From Suillus spraguei (taxonomy: Eukaryota; Basidiomycota; Agaricomycetes; Boletales; Suillaceae), in assembly GCA_016800925.1 (NCBI GenBank), contig JABCPU010000048.1, positions 124,001 through 188,000 on the forward strand: DNA of 64,000 bases, in the 5' to 3' direction. Position 1 is the first letter of the stretch, and the number at the start of each line of letters is the position of its first letter. A program made the position numbers and the translations under genes. Positions 8,592 to 21,000 of the stretch are shown here, piece by piece. Below the pieces are notes generated by a model that searched no databases, had not been told where the DNA came from, and worked only from the letters and a program-made list of their open reading frames with translations.

Positions 8592-11500
8592 TTAAGCGTC
8601 GTAATTAATAACCATCGAAGTCGGCCACGGGCTCTGCAGCATCTTCTCATTCAAATACGCATAGTGCAGCACCGGAAGCGCCCCATCCGAGAACCGCGTA
8701 AGTTTACCCGACTGTCCAGGCCGCGACGCACATTCTCCAGCGCCAAGACGGCGCGGAGGACTTCAGCCATCATCGTAGATGCAAGTTCATCACCTAGGAC
8801 TTTGAAGCAACCGTCATTTGGAAGGTAGCGCTCGCGCGGCGTGCGTGCGGCGTTGAGGATGCGGGGGTTAGGGAAGGCGTCTTCCTGTTGGGTTGGGTTG
8901 TGAGAGCGGTACCGGAATTTTGGGTGGTTGACTTACGTTCATGTTTGCACTGGCAATGTGCAAGAACAGACGTTGGCCTTGCTTGATGTTCAGCGACTCG
9001 ATGGTTTCGTCCTGCTTCGCAACACGGTAGACACCAGCAAACGGCGGGTCGATTCCTAAGTTCTCCGTCAGAAATTGAGCGCATGAGCCAGAACGAAACA
9101 CATACTAAGCGCCTCAGTAATATAAGCAGTCACTTTACTAAGGTCCTTCGCATCAACTTTCAGGTTTGCCGCAACCGTAACTTCCGAATCATACTCCTTG
9201 TGAACGAGCAGATTGACGACATTGGTCAAGGCTACAATCCTCAGTCTCACTTGTGAATAAAGAAACAAAAAGAACATACCAAGAGACATTTCAACAGTAG
9301 CACCAACCAACAGCGCCAGGATCGAGTTCACGACCTCCTCCGTCGAACACCCGAACTCAAACAAACGCTTCACGATCTCATTATGGTTCTTTTTCTTGCC
9401 AAAAAGACCAGACACCGTGCCAATCAACCCAGCAAACGGTAACTTGCTGCCAGCAGTCCCAAGAGCACTCTTGATCAGATGTGTCAGCTCTTGCACGTGC
9501 TCCTTTACCCTCTGCCTTATCGGCATGTAGTACGCGATATCCACCTCAAGAAAGATGAATCTTTAACAAAAAATATCAGCGATCGTCAGGAAAAGGAGCA
9601 AAGGATGTGACGACTGACTGGTAAATCTCCCCAAGCATATCAAACAACTGGGATTCGGTGAATACACCATGAGGATTTTGTTTCGTCTTGATCGGAATAC
9701 CGGCCTGCAATATGATCAAGTCAACACTCCGCATCATCCTGCCGACTTAATAGACATACAATTTCCGTAGCAGTCCAATGCAACGGCACGAACTTCAACA
9801 CATCCCTTACGATGTCGACACCACGAATGTTCTGCCCGATCAACGAGAATGAATGCTGCTCGATGAGCTCCTTCGTCTTGTTGTGGAAGTACGTCCCGAT
9901 CGCACTGATGGCTTCTGGAGAAGGAGCAAGTGCTCTGATGAATTTCTTTTGCTCTTCAACGCCGTTTGTAGATGCCGTAAAGAACCTATTTATCCTATCC
10001 TGTTAGCGCTGATCCAAGCCAAACGTGACAGGTGTCACTTGCCCTTTACCCTTCAGGACCTCTGCCGCGCGTTCAACGTACTCGGGTACGTATTTGTCAG
10101 TGCTTTGCAGCACCTGGCCAACCTCCACGTAACCATCAACAGTAGTAGCAGGCTCGCTCTGTTTTGGCCTTGCAATATTGTAGGCATCCAGCTTGCCAAG
10201 GTCCTTCAAGTACCCCTCCATCGAATCGGGGTGTATGAGAGGGAACCAAGTGTAGATACTGTCTTTGCTGTAATCATTGGGCAGCGTGCGGAGGAAGAGG
10301 CGGCCGAGGGTGGACCCGAACCCGTATGCATCAGCGTCGCGCTGGCAATCGGCGAAACCCCAGGCGGTCAAGTTGTAGGGCGTGAAGTCTTGCGTGTAAA
10401 AGCGGTCACCACGCGTTAAGGCGAATGCATCGGAGAGAATAGCACGGGATATGGTGTACCCTGTAACATGTAAGTATTCGCTAGCATGAGTTAGATGAAA
10501 GGGTCTTACCTGGGCAGAGACCCGCACCCTCGATGAGAGGCTTGGTCTCTTCGGCTTGGAGACCGACATACAATTCCAGGTTGTTGATGTGACCATAGAG
10601 CTTTTCAGCGGCGTCAGCAACTTCGCGGTTGGGATTCCATTCCAAGAAACTGGTGTATGCTACAATACACTAAGCATCCACAAGTGATGTTGGAACCAAA
10701 CCACTCACTCTTCAAGCCAAGGAACTTCCTGAAGTCATTGAGCGAGCAAACGCCCCATGCTCGGTTAGCCTCGATACCCATGATCTCATGGAGACGCATG
10801 ATTGCGGGTGTGCCACGAGCACCGAAGCTAGCAGCACGATGAGAGGTACTGAGAGACCACATCAGCTTTAGCACAAGATAAAACATGATGATCACTAACG
10901 CGCCCTGTAGCCAACCCGCAAGATCAGAGTCCCTAAATGATCCCTTGTTAGGACCTTCTGTCTCGCGCTGAAGGCTGCAAGAAAATGTAAGCAGTAGCAC
11001 AAACTGTAGGTCCCAAGATCACTCACTTGCCAAAAGTCCAGCGCTCGAGATCAGGCTCGGTCTTCGTGAGGGCAGCTTCCTTCATATAAAAGTCTTTCAA
11101 GGTGATGTCCTCAGGATTCTTGTCAGGGAACAGCCCCTTGAACTGGAGAGCGATCCACTCTTCGTCCTCAATGGATGTTGTCGCATGCCACCTGTACAAG
11201 CAGTTGAATTCGACACTGCAAGCATTACCACGGCCACGCTCGAAGACCGAGTGATCGCCATTACGAAGTTCATCGAAAGGCTCCAAACTCCAGTTCGAGC
11301 CTTGTCGGACGAGGCCCAGAATGGCGGAGAAGTAGTCGGAGAAGACGACGGCTGCAAACCATGCACAGTTGCATAGACGGGCAGTCTGGAAAATTTCTTC
11401 GTCCTGTTTGAGAAGCTGGGCATGGCTGACGTGGTTGTGATGGGTAGGATCCTTCCAGGTACCACGTTCATTAATTTCGAGTAAACGACGGGCAATGTAC

Positions 11501-12727
11501 TGTGGTCGAATAGCTTGGGTCAATAATCGTGTGAAGATGTGGGGAACATACGTTGTGGTTTCTGTTGAACAACACCAAGAGGACACAAACTGCGGGAGGA
11601 AGGAAAAGGAGACGATCCTCTGCGAAGACATCTGGATGGAGTAAACCGCGGCCATCCTTGTTCCTGACCTGTATTAATGATATAAGATGCTCGTGGCTGA
11701 AGATTGATTTGCAACTAACCTTATCCTGCATATCTTGATCGTTTCCATACAAGGGAGCAAGATCAACGTAACCGGAAGTCATGTTGATATGCTGCCTGCC
11801 AGGAGTATGGTCTGAGCGGAAGACACTGTGAATGACGAGTGCTGCAAAGGAGAACATGAGGGCTGATAGACCCTGTGGATGCTCCACAAACTAATAATGA
11901 ACTTAGTAAGAGATTGAAGGGGACGAGGCGGAGGATGAGTACCTTCTCTCTGCGAAGGAGGGTATCAAAGACGAGACCGGCATCGGGCATTTGGTTGCGT
12001 GGTAATGGATTGGAACCTTGCACGGACCGTGCATAAGGTGTACCAGCTTTTCCGAGATTTGGAGCATCAGGGTTGTTGCTTGAACCATCGGCAGCACGGA
12101 ACTGATATTCGGGACCGATATATGTAGCAGGAGGATGAGCGAGGTCGTTGTACACTATGAGAGAGTTAGAGAAGTTCGAGTGAGGTAGGGAGTACTTACA
12201 GGTCTTGATGGTGAAAGTGCGGACCATATTGGGAATTTTCCCGTTAGGGTGTTTAGCCATGAATGACAATACGTGTTCCAACTTTGTTGCGAATAAGTAA
12301 AAAATTATGTAGTTGAGGTGAGTATACTAACCAGCATCTTACGGTCATCAACTGAATCTGTATGCTTGATAACATCGAGAAGTGCAGACTGTAATCAAGG
12401 TAAGGTTAAGATGTATGAACAGTCATATAAGTGGACAACTAACGACGTTAGACTCATTCAGTTCTTCCAAGGGGCGCTTCATCTAAGGAAGTGAGCTGTA
12501 GAGAGAACAGTGTAAGTTCAGGGTTAACGTACGAGTTCCTTAATGTGGGCCAAGGCTTTGGCTGTTGCGTTGTCGCTCGTTGCAGGAGAGACATCGGCCA
12601 GTGTGGTCGGTAACATTGAACCATTCTATAAGTATATTAGTGTTGTACTGCAGATTTCGAAAAAGAGAAAGCTTACAGCCTGGCTCTTCGAGGAGAAGCG
12701 GGTGGAGAGGGATCTGTTAAGGGACAT
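8592..12727 (-). CDS. ppo: Psi-producing fatty acid oxygenase (linoleate diol synthase family), heme peroxidase-P450 fusion
   Basis: This gene has many short introns and starts at the ATG at 12727 (MSLNRSLSTRFSSKSQA). The N-terminal animal-peroxidase-like dioxygenase domain is seen as YIGPEYQFRAADGS, PDAGLVFDTLLRR, VIHSVFRSDHTPGRQHIN, VDLAPLYGNDQ and YRWH (11184-11195), which carries the catalytic Tyr and proximal heme His. The cytochrome P450-like domain follows (GYTISRAILSDAFALTRGDR to RERYLPNDGCFKVLG), the Cys being the likely heme ligand. The family oxygenates linoleate to 8-hydroperoxide and isomerises it to diols that act as sporulation signals. Near 8690 one base appears to be missing: the annotated frame stops at 8651, while the next frame continues YAYLNEKMLQSPWPTSM to a stop at 8592, as in relatives. 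Confidence 0.9.
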
Positions 12728-13145
12728 GGTGATGAATGAGGACCTGGAGGTTCCAATGAGCGTCTTGGCATTTTATAGCCCAAGACTGGTACCGAACCGG
12801 AAGTAAGTTCGAGTTTGAACCGAATAGCGTGTGCCATATTGCCAATTTTAATTTACTTCTTTACGGTGTTCGTATTAAGCGAAGCTGTACCGGTGTTTGA
12901 AAGATCACTTCTCCGCGAACTCATCTTGGAGGAAGATGTCGATGAGTTGCTGTACGAGCGACCTCCAGGTTTTGTTCATTGTATCAAACGATGAGTAGAC
13001 CCCAACGTGACAGTGCTTCGACATCGACGCGTATTTTTGCATCATGTGAGAAAGGAACAGTATGTACTAGTAGGGCGTAACGTCTAGCTAGAGTTGTAAC
13101 GTAGCGACCGACTCGTGACCTATTAACTTTGACCACAACAACATC
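12728..13145. promoter_or_regulatory. Divergent promoter region between ppo and COPE genes
   Basis: These 418 bp separate the start codons of two divergently transcribed genes, so promoters for both should lie here. No TATA box stands out near the COPE start. A minus-strand open frame at 12984-13190 overlaps the COPE start and is not credible. Confidence 0.5.
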
Positions 13146-14230
13146 ATGGACATTTACTTTATCAAACAACAATTCACACTCGGCGCACACCCTGCCCTCA
13201 TATCACTCCCACTTCCCGATCCTTCTTCACCCGACTACATCCCCACTCTTCTCTATAAGGCCCGTGCACATCTCGCCCTGGGCGACAATGCTTCCGCACT
13301 CGCTCTCATGCCTACCGACACGGAAGATATCGCGCTCCGAGCGGTAGCCGCACTCGCAAGGGACGAACAAGGCCTAGAAACACTCCGTGACTTGTGCGTG
13401 GAGATAGAAGGTGATGATGAATATGAAGAATGGGAGAAAGAAATCGTCCAAGTATTAGCTGCAACCGCATTCGTACGTGCAGGCGAAATAGAAGAAGCCC
13501 TCGAAACCCTCAATAGCGAAGGCAAAATCGGCGATGAACCGTCAATAACCTTTTCTTCTTTATTAGATTATTCAACTGATTCTGATTCGTTAGAGCTGCC
13601 GTGTTGTCTCAGGTATACCTCTCACTAGCTCGTCCAGCCCTCGCCCAAAAGGTCTTAGCACCAGCTTTAAAAGCTAATCCTGATGCACTCATCCTCCAAC
13701 TGGCAGAATCAGCCATCTCCCTTCTAACAGGCTCACAAGGCACGAGCGGTTAGCCATCCCTCTCATATCTATCGTACAATTACTCAAATATAACAGGTGA
13801 ACCATACGCGCCCGCTCTCTCATTCTACAATGAACAAGTAGCAAACCCCTCTATATCCTCCCCCGCTCTACTTATCGGGAGAGCAGTGGTCCGCATCCTC
13901 CGTGGGGAACTCACCGCTGCCCAGAGCGATTTGGAAGAAGCAGAATCAATCCTGTCGCGCGCTAAATGCGAACAAGGTTCGAGCGATATGCTAGCCGCTA
14001 TGGTCGTCGCTGCGGGCCTGAGTGGCACTAAAAGGGGCGAGGCTGATCAACTATGGAGGTAAGTCTGCGTCCACTTTGATCAGAGCGGTCTTAACTGGGT
14101 CCACGTCAGCCGCTTGTCCAAACAATATCCTTCGCATCCCTTGGTCACAGATATCAGTGCCAAACAACTTTTGTTCGATGAATGCGCTTCCAAGTTCCAA
14201 GTTCCTCCTAGAGCTGTTGCTGTAGCATAG
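13146..14230 (+). CDS. COPE: Coatomer subunit epsilon (epsilon-COP)
   Basis: The gene starts MDIYFIKQQFTLGAH, with four exons. Introns are inferred at 13537-13588 (joining DEP to AAVLSQVYLS), 13750-13797 (joining TSG to EPYAPALSFY) and 14057-14109 (joining LW to SRLSKQYPSHP). TPR-like helical repeats run through the protein (LARPALAQKVLAPALKANPD; SPALLIGRAVVRILRGELTA), and it ends FQVPPRAVAVA, as epsilon-COP does. Epsilon-COP stabilises alpha-COP in the COPI coat used for Golgi-to-ER transport. The frame is intact across the predicted junctions. It shares a divergent promoter with ppo and converges on CBS. Confidence 0.9.
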
Positions 14231-14458
14231 AATGTTTTCACGTTATGTGTAACGACAGGACACTGATCCGATCAGACATCTTTCACGTAATTGATCGACA
14301 TCCCGGACATAACATGTCAGTCATCCGTTGCCTAAAAACCTGTCGTATCATATGCTACTGCATCCAATCGTAGACATTTGTGTAAAGAATGATTGTTCAG
14401 AGACAAGAACATGCGCTTATTAAAGTAAAAGGCAATCCGCCGCAATCACAGGTTCAAA
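14231..14458. other. Convergent 3' intergenic spacer between COPE and CBS
   Basis: These 228 bp hold the 3' ends of two convergent genes. No structured terminator is expected or seen. Confidence 0.5.
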
Positions 14459-16020
14459 CTAGAGATTAGCTTGCGGAACAGGCATTATCTCCTCTTGAGC
14501 CAAAATACCCGAAATTCGGGTCGCAAGGTCTGAATACTCCGTCTGGAATACATTCTTCAAAAACCACTCCTTGCTCATGTAATTCCGGATGCTGCAAGAC
14601 GAGGTCAGCAGTGCAAACCGACAATTCAAACGATAACTCACCCATCCGGGAGGAGGACGACAACATTCGATCCCTCCGTCCCAGCGACTTTCCGCCCCTC
14701 TTCCGTCTTGAGCCAAGCCAAAGCGCCACAAAGTGCACTTCCGCTGCTCCCACCGACAAGCAAGCCCTCTTTCCTCATAAGAGCCTGCACTGCCTTGAAT
14801 GCATCCTCATCAGACGTCTTCACCCAATGATTCACATCCGGCTCATCCCGAGAAAGAACATCAGGGATGAAATCATACCCAATACCCTCAACAACGTATG
14901 GGTTGCCTGCCCCACTAATGTTAAGGCTGTTCGGCACCGCAAGGATGCTACCAATCTCGAGTAAAAATGAGCGATAGCCAAAGGTGGACAGTTATGCGCA
15001 GCTCACTGGGTCGACACCCACTACGATACAGTCTGCATTATGCGTCTTCTTGAGTGCGCGTGAGACACCTGTGATAGTGCCCCCTGTACCAGCACCGGCA
15101 ACAAATGCGTCGACTTTCATTGAGGAGGGCTTTGTACGCGTGGATGGGGTTGAGGTGACAGAGGCGATGATCTCTGGTCCGGTAGTATACTCATGAGCAA
15201 GCGGGTTGTTCACCTACGCACACCCCAATCAGTAAAAAGAAGAAACTAGCTCCTTCAGATCAACCTACATTCCGATATTGATCCAATATGATCCCATGCT
15301 CAATCTCTCGTTGAAGCCTGCACGCAACACCTACGATCGTTAAGGAATTCAGCCACGAGGGATTGAATCATGCCAATAGGGTGCTCTACCTATGTGGCTC
15401 CTGGGCGAATCCCAAGGCTCCTCATCAGGCGTGCGGATGACCTGTGCACCAAGCGCCCTCAACAGCGCTTCTTTCTCCTAAAAAAAACTCCTTCTATCAG
15501 CGAACAACATGTGATTAAACGAAGTTCTCACAAGCGACATTTTCTTAGGCATGGTAATCACCACCGAGTATCCCTTATCTATAGTATTCAGCAACTATCC
15601 AGGCACCTGTGCATAGCATGCTTACCTTGATGGCGCACGCCATTGCAAGTCCAATTCCTACACGTTAAAAAAAGTCATCTCAGCCCGCCCGGAATTCGAC
15701 AAGCGTGAACAATAACTTACCGGTATTCCCAGACGTGGGCTCGATGACGACGCTCTTCCCGGGGATAAGTTTACCCTCCTTCTCTGCAGCTAGAACCATC
15801 GCCTTCGCGATCCTGTCTTTGATGGAACCACCCGCAGAAACAAACTCCAATTTACCCACTTGGCGTAACGTTAGCCTATATTTTGATAATGGGGCTAGGC
15901 GCACGCACGGAGATTACACTTGAGGCCATGTTCTGCGGCTATCTTGTCGAGCCGGATAACGGGTGTGTTGCCTACGGCGTCGAGCGCGTTGTCTAGTATA
16001 TGTCTTGACGTGAACTCCAT
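14459..16020 (-). CDS. Cystathionine beta-synthase, short form without regulatory CBS domains
   Basis: The gene starts at the ATG at 16020 ([20 protein letters not shown]) and has about eight exons. The PLP fold type II signature is clear: SAGGSIKDR with the Schiff-base Lys (about 15817-15827), EPTSGNTG for PLP phosphate and ring contacts, and [31 protein letters not shown] and NYMSKEWF follow near the end. It condenses serine and homocysteine to cystathionine in transsulfuration. The C terminus ([11 protein letters not shown]) comes soon after YMSKEWF, so the tandem regulatory Bateman domains are absent. A cysteine synthase is the alternative, but FEVNYM-type CBS residues (IRNYMSKEW) favour CBS. 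Confidence 0.85.
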
Positions 16021-16023
16021 GTC

Positions 16024-16084
16024 TGATGGTGGTGGTGGTGGTGGTGGTAGAGATGGTAGAGGTGGTAGAGGTGGTGGTAGTAGT
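16024..16084. repeat. GGT/GGTAGA simple repeat upstream of CBS
   Basis: A run of GGTGGTGGT and GGTAGAGGT units lies just upstream of the CBS start codon, so the minus-strand leader is ACC/CCT-rich. Its length may vary between strains and could affect the CBS 5' UTR. Confidence 0.8.
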
Positions 16085-16244
16085 GAAAAATGAAGGTGGC
16101 CTGATCGGCCACTAACGTGACGACGGTCATATCGCTCAGCGTTCCGAATCTGATCGGATCCGAACCGGCTCGGATCTAACCTCGGGAGTCGGGATTTTAG
16201 CAACCCGCTATGTTATACACAAGATAACGATCCCAATATCAAAT

Positions 16245-16325
16245 CATCGCCATCTCCTCCTCATCCACGTCGCTAACTTCGTGTGCTCTCTGTACAAACC
16301 CAATATTCAGGTGGAAGAGGAGGCG
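16245..16325 (-). pseudogene. Relic of the last exon of a DOPA 4,5-dioxygenase-like gene
   Basis: The minus strand reads REHTKLATWMRRRW, closely matching KDHTELATWIGRRW in the last exon of the neighbouring gene at 16514-17250, and the nucleotide texts align around CCACGTCGCYAACT. No upstream exons are visible, so this is a truncated tandem duplicate. Confidence 0.65.
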
Positions 16326-16513
16326 TGACAGAGTGAGTTAAATAATTTGATCAATATAACATTTTTGATGTGACACATACACTCCGGTCGTCAAGTACGT
16401 GTATTTATTACCAATCGTTCCGGCCGGGAGAATGTTCGCAGAAAGTCTCTCTACATGGCATAGTACTATACATCAATAACTAACGACTTTCTGCTGTAAG
16501 ACTGTCCGGATCT

Positions 16514-17250
16514 TCAATGCGAAGCAAGACGATCTTCATATAACGGCCATCTCCTTCCGATCCACGTCGCCAACTCTGTGTGATCTTTGAGTGGATTGCC
16601 AGTGTTCGGGTGGACAAGAACGCTTCAAAATGCATAGCTGGGTTAACGAGCAAACGTGAAGCACTATAAATATGACACTTACTCGCAAGGCCCCCGATTG
16701 ACAACAAGCCAGGAAAAGAATGCTCCGGTCTGGTGGGGGCTGAATGTATTTACCTCGAACATGGCAGTGGGGTGGGGACCTTTAAAGAATAATGGTAAGT
16801 ACCGTGACCATGCTGTATTCCATCAACAGGATAAGGATAAGCGCATGCGCACCGACTGGTCTATCCCAGAACTTATATATCCGTAACTGCGCAATGTGAG
16901 GAATGAGTATTCGGCTATGCATTCGACGATGCAAGAGAAAGAGCCCACCTCCGGAAACTCCCTCCTTACACGCTCGTGTAGTTCTTTTGCATACTGCGCC
17001 TGAGCAGCCACAGCGGGCATGTAATAGACTAGCACCCATGGTAAAATCAAAGTACTATTAACATGTGATCAGCTCGCTCACTGTGGAAGTCGAAACCATT
17101 CTTAGACGGAACAAATTGTTTCGGGAATTCATCATAGGCGGCCGAGCGGGGACCCGGTGGGTTGTACAGAGATTTTCCATCAGGATTGAGAGTAGTTGGA
17201 AGAGGTTCTGCATCCTCATACCCTGCTAGAAGAGATGGCCATTGACTCAT
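16514..17250 (-). CDS. DOPA 4,5-dioxygenase-like extradiol dioxygenase, paralogue 1
   Basis: The gene starts MSQWPSLLAGYEDAEPLPTT and has five exons, ending LYEDRLASH. Splicing was chosen to restore family motifs: FDFHIYYM, ERVRREFPE, LRIYKFWDRPVGPHP, AMFEVNTFSPHQTGAFFSWL, VNRGP, VLVHPNTG, HTELATWIG. The His residues in FDFH, GPHP and LVHP are the likely metal ligands. The family cleaves the catechol ring of L-DOPA (betalain pigments in Amanita) or related catechols. The predicted protein is about 165 residues, the usual length for the family. No frameshift is seen. A closely similar paralogue is at 44479-45190 with the same exon structure. The substrate cannot be told from sequence. Confidence 0.85.
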
Positions 17251-18030
17251 GTTTACTTATGATAGGGGGTATTGGTTTCTGTGATGTCTATTTTGGCGTT
17301 ACAAGGAATGTCGGTAACGACAAGACTGGAGTCGACTTGCGGAGACCTTATAGGATTAGTACAAGCATGTCCCAGGTATGAGCATTAGTAAGGCACTTGA
17401 AAATCATAATCTGCATTTGTCATTAGTATCGGATATATCGATCACCCGCATAAGCGCTCAGGAAAATATTAAAATATTGACCTGTTGAGAGCTGATTAAC
17501 TTCGGAATGTTAACAGGGCATTACACACTCGGGAGAAGAGGATGCGGAGAAGGACGTGCCGGTGTTCCAGAGCAGGTTATCCAGTGCGCGTGGAAGAACC
17601 CAGTCACGCGTTTGTCACTGACGGTGTTTCTATATATATAGGGATGCTCAATTCTAAAATTGGTACTCAGTAAAATCTTGAACGTCGGCTAAAGCGTCTT
17701 GAAGCTAGACTGGTGACCAGCCCCTCTATGAGGCAAGCCATAGAGAGACTGGTAAAACTGGGGATGCTGAGCGGATTCACAGGGTAACGTGACAGATAAT
17801 CCTTTTTGGAGATATCGGAGACCACGTGAACCTTTGCTAAGTTTTTGCTAAGTCCTAATTTAGTCTTGTATATATCAGTGTCGCGACGTCGACAGTCGAG
17901 TGTGCTAACAGCTGCTGGGCAGTTTCGTTCACCGCCTCCATTGCTCTTTCTGTGTATCTATTGCTTTATGTTATTATTCTCGCTTGTTCTATAACTCCTG
18001 GACCAGTCAGACTTGCACCCTTCACTCAAG
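17251..18030. other. Intergenic stretch upstream of the DOPA-dioxygenase-like gene and the DUF6589 relic
   Basis: No gene was recognised. A TATATATATA run at about 17630-17640 could be a core promoter, but no coding start lies at the right distance. The part next to 17250 should hold the promoter of the minus-strand dioxygenase gene. Confidence 0.45.
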
Positions 18031-21000
18031 ATGCGAGGCTCTGAGGCTTCGATGATTCTCGACGGTGACTTGAATTGTTCATTCGACTCTGGTTTCGCGG
18101 ACATCACAATGGGTGCAGCTTCTCCACGACTATCACGGCATGAGCGCATCAAAGCTGCTATTAAGATTCTCCGAGACAGGCGCATATCCATTCTCGACTT
18201 TATGTCTACAATCCTGGATCCTTCACAGCTCGATTTCGCTGTCAATCGTGACCGAATATACTACTCTTCGAAGGAGGAGAAGGAAAATCTCAAGGATGAG
18301 TCCTCACGAGGGAAACTGGAACAGGTGTTGGACCATATGTTTGCCGACGCACGAGGGCGCTCTCGACTGCTGAACTGGTTTCACCCCCATGCTGTCACTT
18401 ATGTCTGTGAAACTGTCAGTGCCAAATGGATGCCGTGAAGGAAAATCTTCAGGGAACACTCGACTCCGTCACTCCAGAGTTCTTGTCAACATAGGACCTT
18501 AATTCGATGATGCGAGACACGGTTGTGCCCAAAGTGCCAGTCCTGCAATCTATCCTGCGTCGTGCTGCTCAGACGGATCGTGCCGTGGCCAAGAACAAGA
18601 TAAAAGATTGCAGTACTGTATGATACATTACATTTTCTGATGTTTATGTATCTTTCATTAATGAACATATTTCTTGTTTGAAAGGCGTGTAACGTGATTA
18701 TCACTTAACTTGCATTCTCAGCGCTCACACCATAGCCTTTTCCTTGCTGCTCCGTTTACTCTCTTTCTCTGGACGAATGGTGCATCCAGGCAAACCAATG
18801 AAGCCCTGTACAAATGCGGCCTTTGCATTTCGTTTACATCCCTCCTTACGCTGCTCGAGAAGCTTGCTGCACGGTGCCTCGAACATGCAAGACAGCTTGT
18901 TCGGCGGCCACATGTGATGTGCTACGACAACATCAATATAAGCACATCCATCTTCGTTGAACAGTGACCTGATGCTCCAGCGAAGGTTCAGTCAGGAACC
19001 TTTGCCATTCTTTATGAAGTTCGCAACGGGAATCCAGATTATATGCACCTCTCGCCGATGTTGAACCGTGCCCTCCATGCTACTGAAATCTCGTTCAGCT
19101 CTGATGTTCGTCTGACCTTTGATTAGATGCATTCATTCCAATATCAACTTCGCATTCATGTTATTGAAATTCTGCTTGATAACTGCTCTAACCTTTCGGA
19201 TTACGATCGGTCAGCACTACGTCATGGTGAACGTCGCAAAATGCCTCGAGGTTATCGGACGAAACAATTCCCCTTGCGTACCTCGACTATCGACGAAAGT
19301 TCCATCACAGGCAATATTGCAGTCATAAACGACGTCTACATAAATCAACTGCAGATGAAACATCATGAATTATCAGATCGAGCCATTCCTAGTTTCAACG
19401 ACCAGTCTACCAATGCTCGCATTCGAGGAGCAAAAACTCTACGGGCGAAAGACATCAATCCCTTCACTCGTCTTCAAGTCATTCAACTTGGATTCGGCCT
19501 GTTCCACCTCTGTCTTAATCTTGTCTGGGCCCTCCTACACGTTCATTGAGGATCTATTCACCAAGTTGGTAGCCTTTCGTATTTCTTCACTTTACTTGAT
19601 CGAACACGACTTGGATGCGAACACCCGGACTATCACACACTTCTTGCGACACTGATGCAAATTCTACAAGGCATTATCATGAATGCTTGGCGGAAGGAGT
19701 GCGGGCATGTTTCATTAGCTGTTTTCGCTTCTTCAGACCCTACTGCCGACAAACTTCTCGAGATCGCAGACAAGATTCTCATTACACACGCTACACCTGT
19801 TCATGAGCCGTCCAAGAAGAAACGAAACCATGCAACTCTATTTGGGATGCATTCCGAACCCACAGACACGGCTCATCATAACCTGCAGCTTCTTACCCGT
19901 GATCTTCTCTACGTTCTAGAGCTAACCAGTGCCATCTCACACGGTGACTGGGGCCGCATCAAAGATATCCTCGGAAACTTAGCAATGATATTCTGTGGAG
20001 CCGGGTCAAACAACTACTGCTCTAAAATCCTTCATTTTCTCTTTAACCTTAAGAAGATCTGGACTCCTGAATTTGCATGCAGTTTCATTTTCACTTTTGA
20101 ATTATTTTGATGGTTTGAACAATATACTATTTCAACAGGGACATTATGCGAGACAATGCACTTGTCAACCTGACTGGCCTCGAAGGACACTGCATGCCTA
20201 TCAATCTCCATATTGAACACCTCATCAAAATTTTGAAGGCATGTATACAGTGGCTCAAAAAAGTGTCTGAATGTTTGTGGAAATTTGTGTAATTGCTTCA
20301 CTGTGAGTCAGGGTGTGGGAATATGACTGAGCTATAGTGAGGTGCTGACTGTCTGAGCTGAGAGAGTAGTGGAGATGATGGAATCAATGATTTTGATAGA
20401 CTTAGTAGCATTAATGACCTGCCCAGTTAGAATATAATGAATAAGATGTCTTTTGTCATATTGTCACGAATTCCAAATACAAATCATTACTCTTTTCTCA
20501 ATTTCCCTAAAGCGTCTAAACCCAGCGCTAAGACAAACCCAAATCCTATTGAAATTCCCATATCCGCTTCTATAACCGAACTTCCTGATGAAGAAGAAGA
20601 GATCTTTTATGATGCTATCAGATAAGATAAGATAAGATAGTATCACGTGATCTTAGAACCTTCTAGAATATGATGTCATAACAATGTCACAACTATCACA
20701 TCGTACGATTCTTGTTTCTATTTTATGATTGGCTAGTAGTTTCAAACTCAGTTTATATCTCAGTTTCAATATGTGTATATAGTTAGCTAGTTTGCTGTAG
20801 TAGTTCTTTGGTTCAAACCTCTTGTATCTACAACTGTAGCAATCCAAGACATCCTTGCTCCTCTCTCTCTTTGTGATAACCTTAGTTTGAGTCCTAGTCT
20901 CTGCCCTTGCGTTAATTCGTTTGTGGGTTGTGACACATATACAGTGAGCTTTCAAGTTAGCTATGAAATGGTTTTAAACTCACTATTAGTGTTCTATAAT

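Noticed and set aside
17626..17645. TATA box of a host gene
   Set aside because: No start codon with coding sequence lies within a plausible distance on either strand.
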